DNA of 28,650 nucleotides from Geothermovivens sp964644845 (GTDB lineage: Bacteria; Zhuqueibacterota; Zhuqueibacteria; Oleimicrobiales; Geothermoviventaceae). The notes below the pieces were generated by a model. It worked only from the letters and a program-made list of their open reading frames with translations. It was not told the DNA's origin and ran no database searches. Shown in pieces: positions 8,309 to 17,725 of this stretch (its first letter is position 1; each line of letters opens with the position of its first letter). The position numbers and the translations under genes were made by a program. The stretch spans positions 1 to 28,650 of the forward strand of contig CAZXXS010000061.1 in NCBI GenBank assembly GCA_964644845.1, read 5' to 3'.

Positions 8309-11300
8309 TCAGCGCGGCCTGATCGGCGTTGGGTAGTTGGTGTTTCTCGGATGTTTGGCGATCGCGTCCATCAGGTACGCGATGGCCCTTTGCAGTTGCG
8401 GGTCCCGGCCTGCGAGTTCGTCTTCCGGTGTGTTCTCCACTGAGATGTCCGGGATGGCACCGCGGCTTTCGAGCTGCGTGCCGTTTACCTCCCACAAACC
8501 GATGAACGTTTTGCGAATTGTACCGCCGTCGATCAACCGGTACGGGCTAACGGCGATCACAAACCCGAGAGTTTGCTTGCCGATCAGCGTGCCGAGTTTT
8601 CGCACCTTGAAGCCATCCGGAAAAACCTCGGCGTCGCTGAAACTGTACTCGTTGCACAGGACCACGACCTTACCGTAGAACCCTTCCAGTGGCCGTTCCA
8701 GCGGCACTGAGTGTCTTTCTTTCACGATCTGGTACTGGCGGCGTTCCAGCATGTCAATGAGTTGTGGATCGATCCCACCGCCACCGTTGTAACGTACGTC
8801 CAGAATGATGGCTTCTTTGTAACGGTACACCTGAAACCACTTCTTGAAATTCTCCAGATCACCGCCACCCATGTTCTCCAAATGGATGTAGCCGATTTTG
8901 CCGTTGCTGGCTTTGGCCACTACCTGCCGGTTGCGATCTACCCAGGCTTTGTAGCGCAGACTGTAATCGTTTGTGATCGGTTTTATCCGGGTTTTGATTG
9001 CGCCTTCCCAGCTTGGTTCGCTGTTGGTTGTCAGAACAACGTGGTTCTTGGTTTTGTTTACCAGATATTTCAGGTAGTTCTCGTTAACCGACACAGGTTC
9101 TCCGTCGATGGCGAGCAGGTAATCTCCTTCGCGAATCTTCACGTAATCGGCGTCCAGCGGCGCGTAGAAGCGTCTGGAAGATTTGTCACCCTTGTAGATG
9201 CGGACGAACCTGTAGAAGCCCGCTTTGTAGTCGGGTTGCAGCTCGGCTCCAAGCAGGGCCACGGGGTAGCGGTCGACTTTGGGCGGGTTGTCGCCACCGC
9301 GCACACCCTGGTGGGAGGCATTCAGTTCGCCCACCATTTCGGCCATTAGCCAGTTCAGCTCTTCGCGCGTGCGGACCCAGGGTAAGAGGGACTCGTAGTA
9401 CTGTTTCACGCCGTACCAATCCACGCCGTGGTAATTTGGGTCGTAGAAATGATCGCGAACCATCCGCCAGCCTTCGTCGAAGATCTCGCGCCACTCGGCG
9501 CGCCGGTCCACTTTCAGCGAAACATTTGCCAGGCTGATTGGCTCAGCTTTGGCTTTTTTGCCAGTCGCGCTCAGCAATTTGAAATTCTTCCCGTCCCAAG
9601 TGACGAGTTTCTGCTCTTTGCGCGCCAGCCGGTACCCGGATACGCGGTCGGCCACCTTGTTCGCTTTCAGCTCTTTCAGGTCAAACGCGTAGAGAGCCTG
9701 CCTTGGCCCTTGGGTTTTCTCGCCGGGTTCAGGGGCAGGCATTGGTGTAAGGAAGTAGAGAAAGCCTTTCGTCACTTGCAAGCCACTGTAACGATCGGGC
9801 CTCACAGGAACGCGCCGGACACGCTCTGCCAGCCTTTCGAACACGACCACCACCTTTGGAGGCTGTTCAGTCTTTTTCTCTTGCTTCCCCTTGTCTTTGT
9901 CATTCTCTTTGCTGGGTCTTTTCTCTGATTTTTGTTCCGATCCTTCCTCGTCCTCGGGTTTCTGGTACGGGTCCTTTTCTTCGGGAACCAGACTAACGCT
10001 GTGGATCTCCACCTGATTTGGAAGAACAACCGAAAGGAAGTAAAGGGTTTTGCCGTCCGGCGAGAAAACAGGGTTGAAGTCGTCGTTGTCGCGTGTCAGG
10101 GCGGGGATGGATTTGCCAGACTTGACGTCGAAGAAGTAAATGTCGTTTACGAAGTTCTTGCGGCTGAAGGCGTAGGCGACCCAACGGCTGTCCGGGGACC
10201 ACGAGTAGTCGCTGATAACGGTAACCTTGTTCCGCGCAATGTCGGTGATCTTGCGGCTTTTCACGTCCAGCAGGTACAGATGGTGATCGTGCGTGAAGTA
10301 CAGCAACTTGGTGCCGTCTGGTGACCAGCGCAGTCCGTACTTGAAGCCACCTGTTTTCGTGAGCTGTTTCGGCTTGCCCTCGCCCTTGTGCTCGATGACG
10401 TAGATTTCCTGTTCACCGCTGATGTCCGAGACGTAGGCAATTTGCGCGCCGTCCGGTGACCAGGCCGGATGCTGTTCGCGCGCGTTCGTGGAGCGCGACA
10501 GGTCGCGCGTGTCTCCGTTCTTCGCGGGCACCGTGAAGATCTCACCGCGGGCGTCGAAGACAACGCGCTTGGCGTGCGGCGACACATCCCAATCCTGGAT
10601 GTACTTCGTCGGGTCAAGAAAAGCGACCACGTTGAAGTGGTCGTCAGTCGGTGCGGTTACGACAACTTCCCGGGTCTGCCGTTTCTTTACGTCGAAGATC
10701 CAGAGCTTTCCTTCGTTTTCGTAAGCGATCCACCTGCCGTCGGCAGACATGGACGGCCACTGTACACCATCCCGTGCGTGTTCCGTCACCTGTTGAATCT
10801 TGTGCGAGGCCAGGTCGTACGCAAACAGGTTTGCCACGCCGTTGCGGTCGGAAACGAAGTAGATGTTGTTGTCCCGACCCCACATGGGCCAGGTGTCGTT
10901 GCCCATGTAGTTTGTCAGTCGCGCAAAGCTCTTCTTGCCGAAGTCGTACAGCCAGAGGTCCTGGTTGAAAGTGCCTTTGTAGCGTTTCCACCACCAGAAA
11001 AAGGTGGGGTGACGGGTGAAGACCATTCGTTTGCCATCGGGGGAGAAGCTTGCCAGCCCTCCGCGGTCAACGGGGAGTTTCTCAGGGAATTTGCCTTCGA
11101 CGGAGACCTTGAACAGCTCGGTGTAAAAGCGCGAGTAAGCAGTCCGGTTCGAGGCGAACACCACGAACTTACTGTCGGGGGTCCAACCCAGCACAGTTGC
11201 ACTTGATGGGTGGTAGGTCAGCTGTCTCGGTTCACCCCCTTCCGCTGGAATGACGAACACGTTTGTCCCACCGAAGTAGTTGCCTGTGAACGCGATCCAC

Positions 11301-11530
11301 TTGCCGTCTGGCGAGAATTTCGGGTGTGTCTCGAAACCATCGTGTACAGTGAGGCGCTGTGCACGCCCGCCCTTCTGCGGCACGAGCCAGAGATCTCCCT
11401 GGTAGCTGAAGACGATTTTGCCGTTTCCGACGTCCGGGTAGCGCATGAGGCGAAGGGGTTGGGTGTTCGCCAGGGTCAGCGTTGCGACAGCGAGCACGGC
11501 TGTGCCGGCGAAGAACGCTCTTAGCTTCAT
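8309..11530 (-). CDS. Secreted tricorn-like S41 peptidase with N-terminal beta-propeller and PDZ domain
   Basis: 1073 aa. A signal peptide (MKLRAFFAGTAVLAVATLTLA) is followed by TolB/WD40-like propeller blades with repeated 'FSPDGKWIAF/WSPDGTKLLYF' motifs (about 30-600). A lysine/glutamate-rich linker (about 530-565) lies within the propeller region. A tricorn core, PDZ and S41 catalytic domain fill the C-terminal third. The tetrad of Thermoplasma tricorn (S745, H746, S965, E1023) can be matched here as S739-H740 in NASHQG, S965 in SFSDAEV and E1021 in LESRGAIPD. The enzyme should cleave peptides processively; a signal peptide puts it outside the cytoplasm, unlike archaeal tricorn. The start is the ATG at 11530, which has a strong AAGGAGGAGG just upstream; an in-frame extension to 11716 lacks these features. 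It is likely to work with the POT transporter downstream. Confidence 0.93.
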   Translation of the reverse strand: MKLRAFFAGTAVLAVATLTLANTQPLRLMRYPDVGNGKIVFSYQGDLWLVPQKGGRAQRLTVHDGFETHPKFSPDGKWIAFTGNYFGGTNVFVIPAEGGEPRQLTYHPSSATVLGWTPDSKFVVFASNRTAYSRFYTELFKVSVEGKFPEKLPVDRGGLASFSPDGKRMVFTRHPTFFWWWKRYKGTFNQDLWLYDFGKKSFARLTNYMGNDTWPMWGRDNNIYFVSDRNGVANLFAYDLASHKIQQVTEHARDGVQWPSMSADGRWIAYENEGKLWIFDVKKRQTREVVVTAPTDDHFNVVAFLDPTKYIQDWDVSPHAKRVVFDARGEIFTVPAKNGDTRDLSRSTNAREQHPAWSPDGAQIAYVSDISGEQEIYVIEHKGEGKPKQLTKTGGFKYGLRWSPDGTKLLYFTHDHHLYLLDVKSRKITDIARNKVTVISDYSWSPDSRWVAYAFSRKNFVNDIYFFDVKSGKSIPALTRDNDDFNPVFSPDGKTLYFLSVVLPNQVEIHSVSLVPEEKDPYQKPEDEEGSEQKSEKRPSKENDKDKGKQEKKTEQPPKVVVVFERLAERVRRVPVRPDRYSGLQVTKGFLYFLTPMPAPEPGEKTQGPRQALYAFDLKELKANKVADRVSGYRLARKEQKLVTWDGKNFKLLSATGKKAKAEPISLANVSLKVDRRAEWREIFDEGWRMVRDHFYDPNYHGVDWYGVKQYYESLLPWVRTREELNWLMAEMVGELNASHQGVRGGDNPPKVDRYPVALLGAELQPDYKAGFYRFVRIYKGDKSSRRFYAPLDADYVKIREGDYLLAIDGEPVSVNENYLKYLVNKTKNHVVLTTNSEPSWEGAIKTRIKPITNDYSLRYKAWVDRNRQVVAKASNGKIGYIHLENMGGGDLENFKKWFQVYRYKEAIILDVRYNGGGGIDPQLIDMLERRQYQIVKERHSVPLERPLEGFYGKVVVLCNEYSFSDAEVFPDGFKVRKLGTLIGKQTLGFVIAVSPYRLIDGGTIRKTFIGLWEVNGTQLESRGAIPDISVENTPEDELAGRDPQLQRAIAYLMDAIAKHPRNTNYPTPIRPR

Positions 11531-11688
11531 GGCCTCCTCCTTGGGGATGCTGTTACGGACACTGCTAACCGGAACGAACGAGTGAGGTCGAGGGGATGTA
11601 GCCGGAACAACGGCGCGGTACTTCCTGTGAGTCTGTGCGGCAGGGAAGGGCAAAGGCTTGACCCACCTGACCTCGTGAGGGTGAATCC

Positions 11689-11716
11689 AAATTAGCACAT
11701 TCGCCGCAAAAAGCAA
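11689..11716 (-). promoter_or_regulatory. Candidate promoter for the tricorn-like peptidase gene
   Basis: On the minus strand, TTGCTT (11716-11711) is followed after 16 nt by TAATTT (11694-11689). This would give a 5' leader of about 150 nt before the ATG at 11530. Confidence 0.35.
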
Positions 11717-11728
11717 CTGGTTTGGACA

Positions 11729-11900
11729 GGGGGAACCCCATTCCTCTGGGAGTTCGTGGACGTTTCAAAGTGGCCCAGCTGTTGCCTGAAACTCGTTACC
11801 GGACTGAAGAGGGCGAAGAACGTTTCGCAGCACCTCGGCGACTGAAGCCCGAGCGGTCTGGTGGCGGACCGCAGCTTTCCAACCTAACCGGCAAGAGGTC
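11729..11900 (+). repeat. Interspersed intergenic repeat, copy B
   Basis: The lead-in GGGGGAACCCCATT and the following TTCGTGGACGTTTCAAAGTG (from 11753) match copies A and C at most positions. The match to C through TGTTGC is about 25 of 33 by hand. Similarity fades after about 11800, so the 3' limit is uncertain. Confidence 0.55.
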
Positions 11901-12244
11901 GATTTGCCGTGTAGACAAGCTCAGACTCTTGGGTGCAGCCGATCTTGTTAGCAACCGTTACTCGTTGTACTCACTTGTGTACTTGCGGGGAACAACGGAT
12001 TCGGGGTCAGGCATTCCCTGAATTCCGCAGGACAAGGTGCAGCTGGACCGAGAGCGGCAAGCTTTCCCTGTGAGCAACTGAGGATGGGGTGACACGTTTC
12101 TCACTTTCGAAGATCCTCTGATCCGGAGCGAGGGTGTTCCTCGCGGTGGTCTGATGATGGGCAAAGCAGCAATCCTACGTGGAAGGCAGGCAAAGGGCGA
12201 CCAGCAGGAGCAGCTCGCTGAAGTCAATTCTTGCAGGCTCTGGC

Positions 12245-12286
12245 TTGCTTTTGGTTGTGGATTTCTTTACATTTGCGCCAATAAAG
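12245..12286 (+). promoter_or_regulatory. Candidate promoter and overlapping interrupted palindrome upstream of the LacI-family gene
   Basis: TTGCTT (12245-12250), a 17-nt spacer and TACATT (12268-12273) form a plausible promoter. The arms CTTTA (12265-12269) and TAAAG (12282-12286) form an interrupted palindrome with a GC centre overlapping the -10 and expected start site, where an autoregulatory operator would sit. The ATG is 44 nt further on. Both calls rest on short matches. Confidence 0.33.
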
Positions 12287-12329
12287 TGCAGGGCAGTGGG
12301 CGAAGTTCTTGTGTAAACCGGTACGGGCC

Positions 12330-13385
12330 ATGCGAGTAACGTTGAAGGATGTTGCGAGAAAGGCGGGGGTGTCCAAAGCTACGGCTTCGATGGTCCTGAG
12401 TGGCCGTGCCGCCACGGCCTCAATCAGTCCCGAGACCGCGGAGCGGGTGCTCACGGCTGCGCGGGAGCTGAACTACTACCCGCATCTTTTGGCGCGGGCA
12501 GTGGCCACGGGCCGCACGTACACCCTCGGAATCATCTCCTCTGGCTCTACAGATGTGTTCAGCAGCGACTACTGCACGCGCCTGCTGCGGGGTGTGGCCA
12601 AGGTGGCGCACGAACGCGGCTACAATCTGATGATCTTCGACGACGAGGTGCTGAAACGCGCCAAGCCGGGCATGTCGTACGCCGCTCTGGTGGCCGGAGG
12701 GCAGGTAGACGGCGTTGTGGTGCTGACCTGGGACATGTGGCCGCACCATTTGCGCCGACAACTCCGCGAGATGACCAAGACTGGCTACCCTGTGGTGTGT
12801 CTTGGCCGCAAACCGCCCGGCATTGGGATCGACAGCGTGGCTGTGGACAATGTCAAGGGCGCAGAGCTTGCTGTTCAGCATCTGGTCGACCTCGGCCACA
12901 GAAAGATCGGCGTCGTGACCCTTGGCCCCGATTCCCTTTCCAGCAAGGAGAGACTGAAAGGGTACCGGAACGTGCTCGAAAAGCACGGATTGCCGTTCCG
13001 TGAAGAGTATGTTCTGCACAGCTCGTTGCAGGTCGAAAACGGCGCGGAGCTCCTGGACTACTTCTGGGGTCTCTCTGAACCCCCGACAGCCATCTTCGCG
13101 GTCTACGATCCCCTGGCGCTGACCATGATCACAGCGCTCAAGGATCGCGGCATGAAGGTTCCCGACGACGTGTCGGTAGCCGGTTTCGGGAACATCGAGC
13201 TTGCCAACTATGCTTCGCCACACCTGACCACGGTGAACGAACCCCTCGAGGAAATCGGGGAGCACGGAGCGACACTGCTTTTGGACCGGGTCGAGGGCTA
13301 CAGGGACTCGGCTCCTCCTCAGTACGTCGTGCTGGATCCTGTGCTCATCGAACGCGAATCCTCCGCGACACCACCTAAGTCTTGA
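12330..13385 (+). CDS. LacI-family transcriptional regulator
   Basis: 351 aa, the normal LacI/GalR length. An N-terminal helix-turn-helix (MRVTLKDVARKAGVSKATASMVLSG, residues 1-25) is followed by the hinge region (NYYPHLLARAVATG) and a periplasmic-binding-protein-like effector domain (YTLGIISSGS..., DGVVVLTWD, AVDNVKGAELAVQHLVDLGHRKIGVVT, RLKGYRNVLEKHGLPF, PTAIFAVYDPLAL, DDVSVAGFGNIELANYASPHLTTV). The hinge has ARAV where many family members have ARxL, so the minor-groove leucine is replaced by valine. The ATG at 12330 starts exactly at the conserved helix; an upstream TTG at 12309 would add seven unrelated residues. It probably controls the GH38 and lyase-like genes just downstream, and perhaps other sugar genes. 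The effector sugar cannot be read from the sequence. Confidence 0.94.
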   Translation: MRVTLKDVARKAGVSKATASMVLSGRAATASISPETAERVLTAARELNYYPHLLARAVATGRTYTLGIISSGSTDVFSSDYCTRLLRGVAKVAHERGYNLMIFDDEVLKRAKPGMSYAALVAGGQVDGVVVLTWDMWPHHLRRQLREMTKTGYPVVCLGRKPPGIGIDSVAVDNVKGAELAVQHLVDLGHRKIGVVTLGPDSLSSKERLKGYRNVLEKHGLPFREEYVLHSSLQVENGAELLDYFWGLSEPPTAIFAVYDPLALTMITALKDRGMKVPDDVSVAGFGNIELANYASPHLTTVNEPLEEIGEHGATLLLDRVEGYRDSAPPQYVVLDPVLIERESSATPPKS

Positions 13386-13698
13386 CGCAATCGCAAACGA
13401 AGGCGAGTTCCCCTACTGGTCGGATCACCTGGCGGGCGAACTGAAGGCAGCGAGACCCTTTGGGGACCGAAAGGTTCGAGGCAAAGGAACTCGCTTCGGT
13501 CTCGATGCTGGCGAAGTGTCTCCAGGAGTGCGATGTGCTAAGGAAACCCCGGCGGCTAGAACGGGGGTCCAAGCTGGCTACCCGAACCGAAAGAGCACCG
13601 AAGCCGACCGGGTTCGCTTGTCTCCCTCTTTTGCTCAGACGTCAACACATTTCGGTTGAACTTCCTCGACCAAGGACTCGAAAGTGAGGTGCGCACCA
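13386..13698. other. Intergenic region (313 bp) between LacI regulator and GH38 gene
   Basis: No gene is supported. The minus strand of 13400-13560 may hold a poorly preserved fourth copy of the interspersed repeat (CCTGGAGACACTTC near 13527-13514, minus strand). No clear terminator for the regulator and no strong promoter for the GH38 gene were recognised. Confidence 0.35.
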
Positions 13699-16600
13699 AT
13701 GGCGCTGTTGAACCGATTCAACGCCGAGATGCTCGCTCTGGGGTTCGCGCTCCTGCCGATCAGTGCGCAGCCCGCAGTGGTGGAGCACTGGCTCGTGCTC
13801 GGTCCGTTCCCGTACCAGCAAGGTGTGGCTGAGCCTTTACACGCATCAGGCCTCCACGGTGAGAGCAAGCTCCGGCCAGGTTGCTACGAAAATTCGGGTG
13901 ACCGTTTTTGGTGCCCTGCGCAGGTTGATGCGGACGGCAAACTGGATTTTCTCCGCCTCGGTTTCGAACAGGTCGATTACGTCAACACTTACGTGCACAC
14001 GTACGTCTACTCCCAGCGCCGGCAAGAGGTTAGATTTGACCTGGGTGTAAACGACGGGGTGATTGTCTGGTTGAACGGGCGCAAGGTGTTTGTCTTGCCA
14101 ACTGGCCACGGGAGAGCCTGGAAAAGGGCTTCACGGAGTTTCAAGGCAACGCTAAAGCCCGGCTGGAACAGCTTGCTTTGCAAGGTAGCAAACCTGGCCA
14201 AGAACTACGCGTTTTCGCTCGAAACCAGCGCCCCAGACGTGGTTTTTTCGACCGAGGGGCCCAAATTCAGCAGCGAACAGCTTGGCTGGGTCGTAACCTG
14301 GCTGGGATTCGACGGAAGCGTACACGTGCGCAGGACTGGCGAACTGGTCGGGCAACTTGTGGTGGGAGTGACGGCGGTCCCCGGGCGTTCGGTTACGGGT
14401 GTCACAATCGTTCTGAACCGCGCTGTTCGAGGGCGCCTCGGTGAGGTTCGTGTGGCCGCCGGTGAGGGGCGGCTTGAGCAGGAAGTGCGTTTTGAGGTCC
14501 CGTTGCGTGACCTTTTCGGGGTCGCTGCCCGGGAAGAAAAGCTGGTTGTCGAACTCCGCAGTCGGGGACAGCCCAAAGTTCCCAAACGGCAGGTTCGGCT
14601 TCCGGCTGGTCTGTTGCTCCGGACGCTTTTTGCGAAGCCGCTTGCCGTGGACACCTGGACTGTGTACGGGGACAACTTGGTGGGTCCGGTCTCTCGAGCG
14701 GTGCTGAAGTTCGTAAAGAAACGCACGGGCGGGACCGGCGAACGTGCACGTGTCTACCTTGTCCCGCTTCGGGCGCCGGCGTTCCTCGCTGGGTTTGACT
14801 TCGGCCTGTCCTTGGACCGGCCGAGCTGCGAGGCTCAGGCTTTCTGGTCCGGTCGGCCCATGGCCAGCTGGGATCGTGACGGCGACGACGTTGTGGCCTG
14901 GCAAAGCCCGCTGAACGCACCAGCTTCCACCAGCCCCGTGCTGGAGCTGGTCCTGGTTGGGAGAAGTCTGGAAGAACAACATCTTGGCTGGCCAGAACTC
15001 TACCTGTTGAGTCCCGAGCTGAGGGAAATGTGGGACAATGCCGAGTTGGCCGGACAGGTGCTCCAGCGCCACTTGGTTCCCGACGACGCCGTGTACCGTC
15101 AGTGGACAGCGGCTTTGCTGGCTGGGGGGCGCGAGGCTTTTGGGGCTCTTGTGGCTGCGTACAGGGCGCAAATTGCGGCTGAGGCAAGACCTCTTCGTTC
15201 AGACACAATCAACTTCATCGGCAATTCGCACATCGATCTGGAGTGGATGTGGCGCTGGCACGAGACGGTCAACGTTTGCAAAGCCACTTTTGGGCAAGCG
15301 CTGCACTTCATGAAGGAGTACCCGGACTTCATGTACGCTCAGAGCCAGGCGCAAGCCTACGCCTGGATGGAGGAATTCGCTCCGGACGTTTTCGAAGGCA
15401 TCAGGCAGGCGGTAAGACGCGGACAGTGGGTGGTCGTCGGTGACTCGTGGTGTGAGCCAGACGCCAACGTGCCCAGCGGGGAATCCCACGTGCGGCAAAT
15501 TCTGTACGGCAAACGCTACTTCCAGAAAAAGCTGGGTACCGAGAGTCGAATCGCCTGGCTACCGGATACTTTCGGGTTTCCGGCCACGCTCCCGAAAATC
15601 TTCAAGCACTGCGAAATGGATTACTTTGCCACGCAAAAGCTCAGGTACCGATTTGATGTGCCGTTTCCCTACGACGTGTTCTGGTGGCAGGCGAAAGATG
15701 GCTCGCGCCTGCTCAGCTTTATGACTTACGGCTACGACACGCGTCTCCACGAAGTGCCTTCTTTCTACCTGCGTTTCAAAGAAAAGACGGGTCTCAACAA
15801 CGTGCTTTTTCTTTACGGTGTTGGGGATCACGGAGGCGGGCCAAGCCGAAAAATGATTCGCACCATTCACCGGATGGCCCGTGCCGAAGCTTTCCCTGTG
15901 GTCAGACATCTGCGGCCAGACGTTGCACTGTCGCGCATGCCTCAGCCCGGTGCGAACATCCCAACGTGGCAGGACGAACTCTACCTCCAGTACCACCGCG
16001 GAACCTACACCTCGCAAAGCGAGGTCAAGAAGGCGAATCGCGGCCTGGAAATTCTCTTGGCTGAGGCAGAGAAATTCAACGCCTTGTTACCCAAACCTCG
16101 CCCACCGCGGGAAATCGAGAGAGCCTGGCGCAAGGTTCTTTTGGAACAGTTCCACGACGTGCTGGCGGGCAGTTCCATCCCCGGGGTGTACCGGGACGTG
16201 TTCGCGCAGTTCGACATCGCTGAACGTTGGGCACGCGAAATCCGCAACGCGGCACTCGACAGCCTTGAGGCGAAAATTGACACACAGGGCAGAGGGGTTC
16301 CGGTCATCGTGTGGAATTCCCTGTCCTGGGAGCGCACAGATGTGGCTCGAGTGCAGTTGCCCCCTGGATTTACGGCTACAAAAGTTTTGGTCGTCGACGA
16401 GCGTGGTAGGCAAGTCGCCTCACAGGTTTCGGAGGGAGATGTGGTGTGGCTGGCCAAGGATGTGCCGTCCTTCGGGTACCGTGTCTTCTGGCTCAGACCG
16501 AAGAAAGGAAAGAAACACAAATCCGTGCTGGCCAGAGACTTCTCAGCACAGAATGAACACCTGCGGCTGGAGCTCGATCCGCGAACCGGACGCATCAAGA

Positions 16601-17622
16601 ACTTGTTCCTGCGTTCGAGGCACGGATTCGTTCCAGTACTGGCTGAAGGAAAAGGCGGCAACACCCTCGTTTTTCTGGGTGACAGGGGAAACGCCTGGAA
16701 TCTGGAGTACACGGGGAAAATCGAGTTGGCCCAGCCTGTGCGGACGGAACTGGTTGAGTCGGGGCCCGTGTTTGCGCGGTTTCGTGTGGACCGGCGCTAC
16801 GGCCAAAGTCGCTTTGTGCAGGACATTTTCGTGTACCGGGATTTGGCCCGGGTCGATGTACGCACGACAGCGGATTGGCACGCCAAGCATGTCACGGCTA
16901 AAGCGGCGTTTCCGCTGGGATTTCGTGCGGAGGAAGCTGTCTTTGATCAGCCGTACGGCGTTGTGGAGCGCCCCACCGTTCCCAGAACGGCAATCGACAG
17001 CACCAAGTTCGAAGTCTCGGGACAGAAGTGGGTCGACATGTCCGCTCCCGATGGTCGGCTGGGGCTCGCTCTGCTGGATGACAGCAAGTACGGCTACGAC
17101 ATCAAGCCCGATCGCTTGCGCCTGACCCTGCTTCGGTCTTCAACTGCGCCGGATCCAACGATGGACCAGGGGACACACGTTTTCACGTACTCGCTCTACC
17201 CGCACAGAGGAGACTGGCGACATGCCCGCGTGCCTCAACGTGCACACGAGCTGAACACACCCTTGATTTGTCGGGTTGTTCTGCCGCACCCCGGTGTCTG
17301 GCCCAGAAAACGTGGATTTCTCAGGGTGGTGCCGGAGAACGCCCTCGTTTCCGTGTTAAAGGAGCCGGAGGAAGGCGACGGGCGCGTTTTTCGCGTAGTG
17401 GAGCTGTACGGGAAGGCCGCGGAAGTGGAGATCGAACTCCCCTGGGCCGTGAAAAGTGCGCACCGGACGGACGCTCTCGAGGAGAAAGAACGTGGCCCCG
17501 TGGCCGTTCAGGGGCGTACGATTCGGTTCCAGCTGAGGCCTTTTGAGCTTGCCACGGTGAGGGTTAGCCTGAAGGCAACCCGGCCTGCGCCAGGCGCGTT
17601 GCAGGGAGACCGCTACGAGTAG
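13699..17622 (+). CDS. Secreted GH38-family alpha-mannosidase
   Basis: 1307 aa. It should hydrolyse alpha-mannosides with retention and a bound zinc ion. A signal peptide (MALLNRFNAEMLALGFALLPISAQPA) is followed by a jelly-roll-like accessory region (about 20-160, with GVNDGVIVWLNGRKVF and LKPGWNSLLCKVAN) and a further beta-rich region. The GH38 catalytic part starts near residue 503. Zinc ligands H511 and D513 (NSHIDLEW), catalytic nucleophile D623 (WLPDTFGFPATLP) and D710-H711 (GVGDHGGGP) are all present. The GH38 middle helical domain (WRKVLLEQFHDVLAGSSIPGVYRDV) and C-terminal beta domains follow. The ATG at 13699 is chosen for GAGGTG 7 nt upstream and the signal peptide; an in-frame GTG at 13684 is the alternative. 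It sits between the LacI regulator and the lyase-like gene. Mannan or N-glycan-type substrates are inferred; specificity is unknown. Confidence 0.92.
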   Translation: MALLNRFNAEMLALGFALLPISAQPAVVEHWLVLGPFPYQQGVAEPLHASGLHGESKLRPGCYENSGDRFWCPAQVDADGKLDFLRLGFEQVDYVNTYVHTYVYSQRRQEVRFDLGVNDGVIVWLNGRKVFVLPTGHGRAWKRASRSFKATLKPGWNSLLCKVANLAKNYAFSLETSAPDVVFSTEGPKFSSEQLGWVVTWLGFDGSVHVRRTGELVGQLVVGVTAVPGRSVTGVTIVLNRAVRGRLGEVRVAAGEGRLEQEVRFEVPLRDLFGVAAREEKLVVELRSRGQPKVPKRQVRLPAGLLLRTLFAKPLAVDTWTVYGDNLVGPVSRAVLKFVKKRTGGTGERARVYLVPLRAPAFLAGFDFGLSLDRPSCEAQAFWSGRPMASWDRDGDDVVAWQSPLNAPASTSPVLELVLVGRSLEEQHLGWPELYLLSPELREMWDNAELAGQVLQRHLVPDDAVYRQWTAALLAGGREAFGALVAAYRAQIAAEARPLRSDTINFIGNSHIDLEWMWRWHETVNVCKATFGQALHFMKEYPDFMYAQSQAQAYAWMEEFAPDVFEGIRQAVRRGQWVVVGDSWCEPDANVPSGESHVRQILYGKRYFQKKLGTESRIAWLPDTFGFPATLPKIFKHCEMDYFATQKLRYRFDVPFPYDVFWWQAKDGSRLLSFMTYGYDTRLHEVPSFYLRFKEKTGLNNVLFLYGVGDHGGGPSRKMIRTIHRMARAEAFPVVRHLRPDVALSRMPQPGANIPTWQDELYLQYHRGTYTSQSEVKKANRGLEILLAEAEKFNALLPKPRPPREIERAWRKVLLEQFHDVLAGSSIPGVYRDVFAQFDIAERWAREIRNAALDSLEAKIDTQGRGVPVIVWNSLSWERTDVARVQLPPGFTATKVLVVDERGRQVASQVSEGDVVWLAKDVPSFGYRVFWLRPKKGKKHKSVLARDFSAQNEHLRLELDPRTGRIKNLFLRSRHGFVPVLAEGKGGNTLVFLGDRGNAWNLEYTGKIELAQPVRTELVESGPVFARFRVDRRYGQSRFVQDIFVYRDLARVDVRTTADWHAKHVTAKAAFPLGFRAEEAVFDQPYGVVERPTVPRTAIDSTKFEVSGQKWVDMSAPDGRLGLALLDDSKYGYDIKPDRLRLTLLRSSTAPDPTMDQGTHVFTYSLYPHRGDWRHARVPQRAHELNTPLICRVVLPHPGVWPRKRGFLRVVPENALVSVLKEPEEGDGRVFRVVELYGKAAEVEIELPWAVKSAHRTDALEEKERGPVAVQGRTIRFQLRPFELATVRVSLKATRPAPGALQGDRYE

Positions 17623-17631
17623 AACGATACC

Positions 17632-17643
17632 CACTGGCCAGTG
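17632..17643. promoter_or_regulatory. Perfect 12-bp palindrome in the GH38-lyase spacer
   Basis: CACTGGCCAGTG is a perfect palindrome 10 nt after the GH38 stop codon and about 80 nt before the next start. It has no T-tract, so it is unlikely to be a standard terminator. It could be a protein-binding site or part of an mRNA-processing hairpin. Confidence 0.25.
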
Positions 17644-17725
17644 TGAGGACCCCAGCCGAGATGACGCGTGAACCGGCGCGACGAGGAACTTCGAGTGGAA
17701 TGTGAATCCAGAGGACTTTGAAGCG

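Larger units (their letters stand above)
11531..12329. other. Divergent intergenic region (799 bp) between peptidase and LacI regulator
   Basis: It contains the leader and promoter of the peptidase gene, repeat copy B, and the promoter area of the regulator. No gene is supported between 11717 and 12308; several short open frames there have no ribosome binding site or recognisable composition. Confidence 0.5.

Noticed and set aside
12420..13265. 281-codon minus-strand open frame
   Set aside because: It is antisense to the well-supported LacI-family regulator.
14152..15171. 339-codon minus-strand open frame
   Set aside because: It is antisense to the GH38 gene; a long frame arises from high GC and has no recognisable domain.
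15881..17125. 414-codon plus-strand open frame
   Set aside because: It is the +2 frame of the GH38 gene, whose catalytic residues and domains are all in the other frame; the product is rich in S, R, T and W and unlike a real protein.
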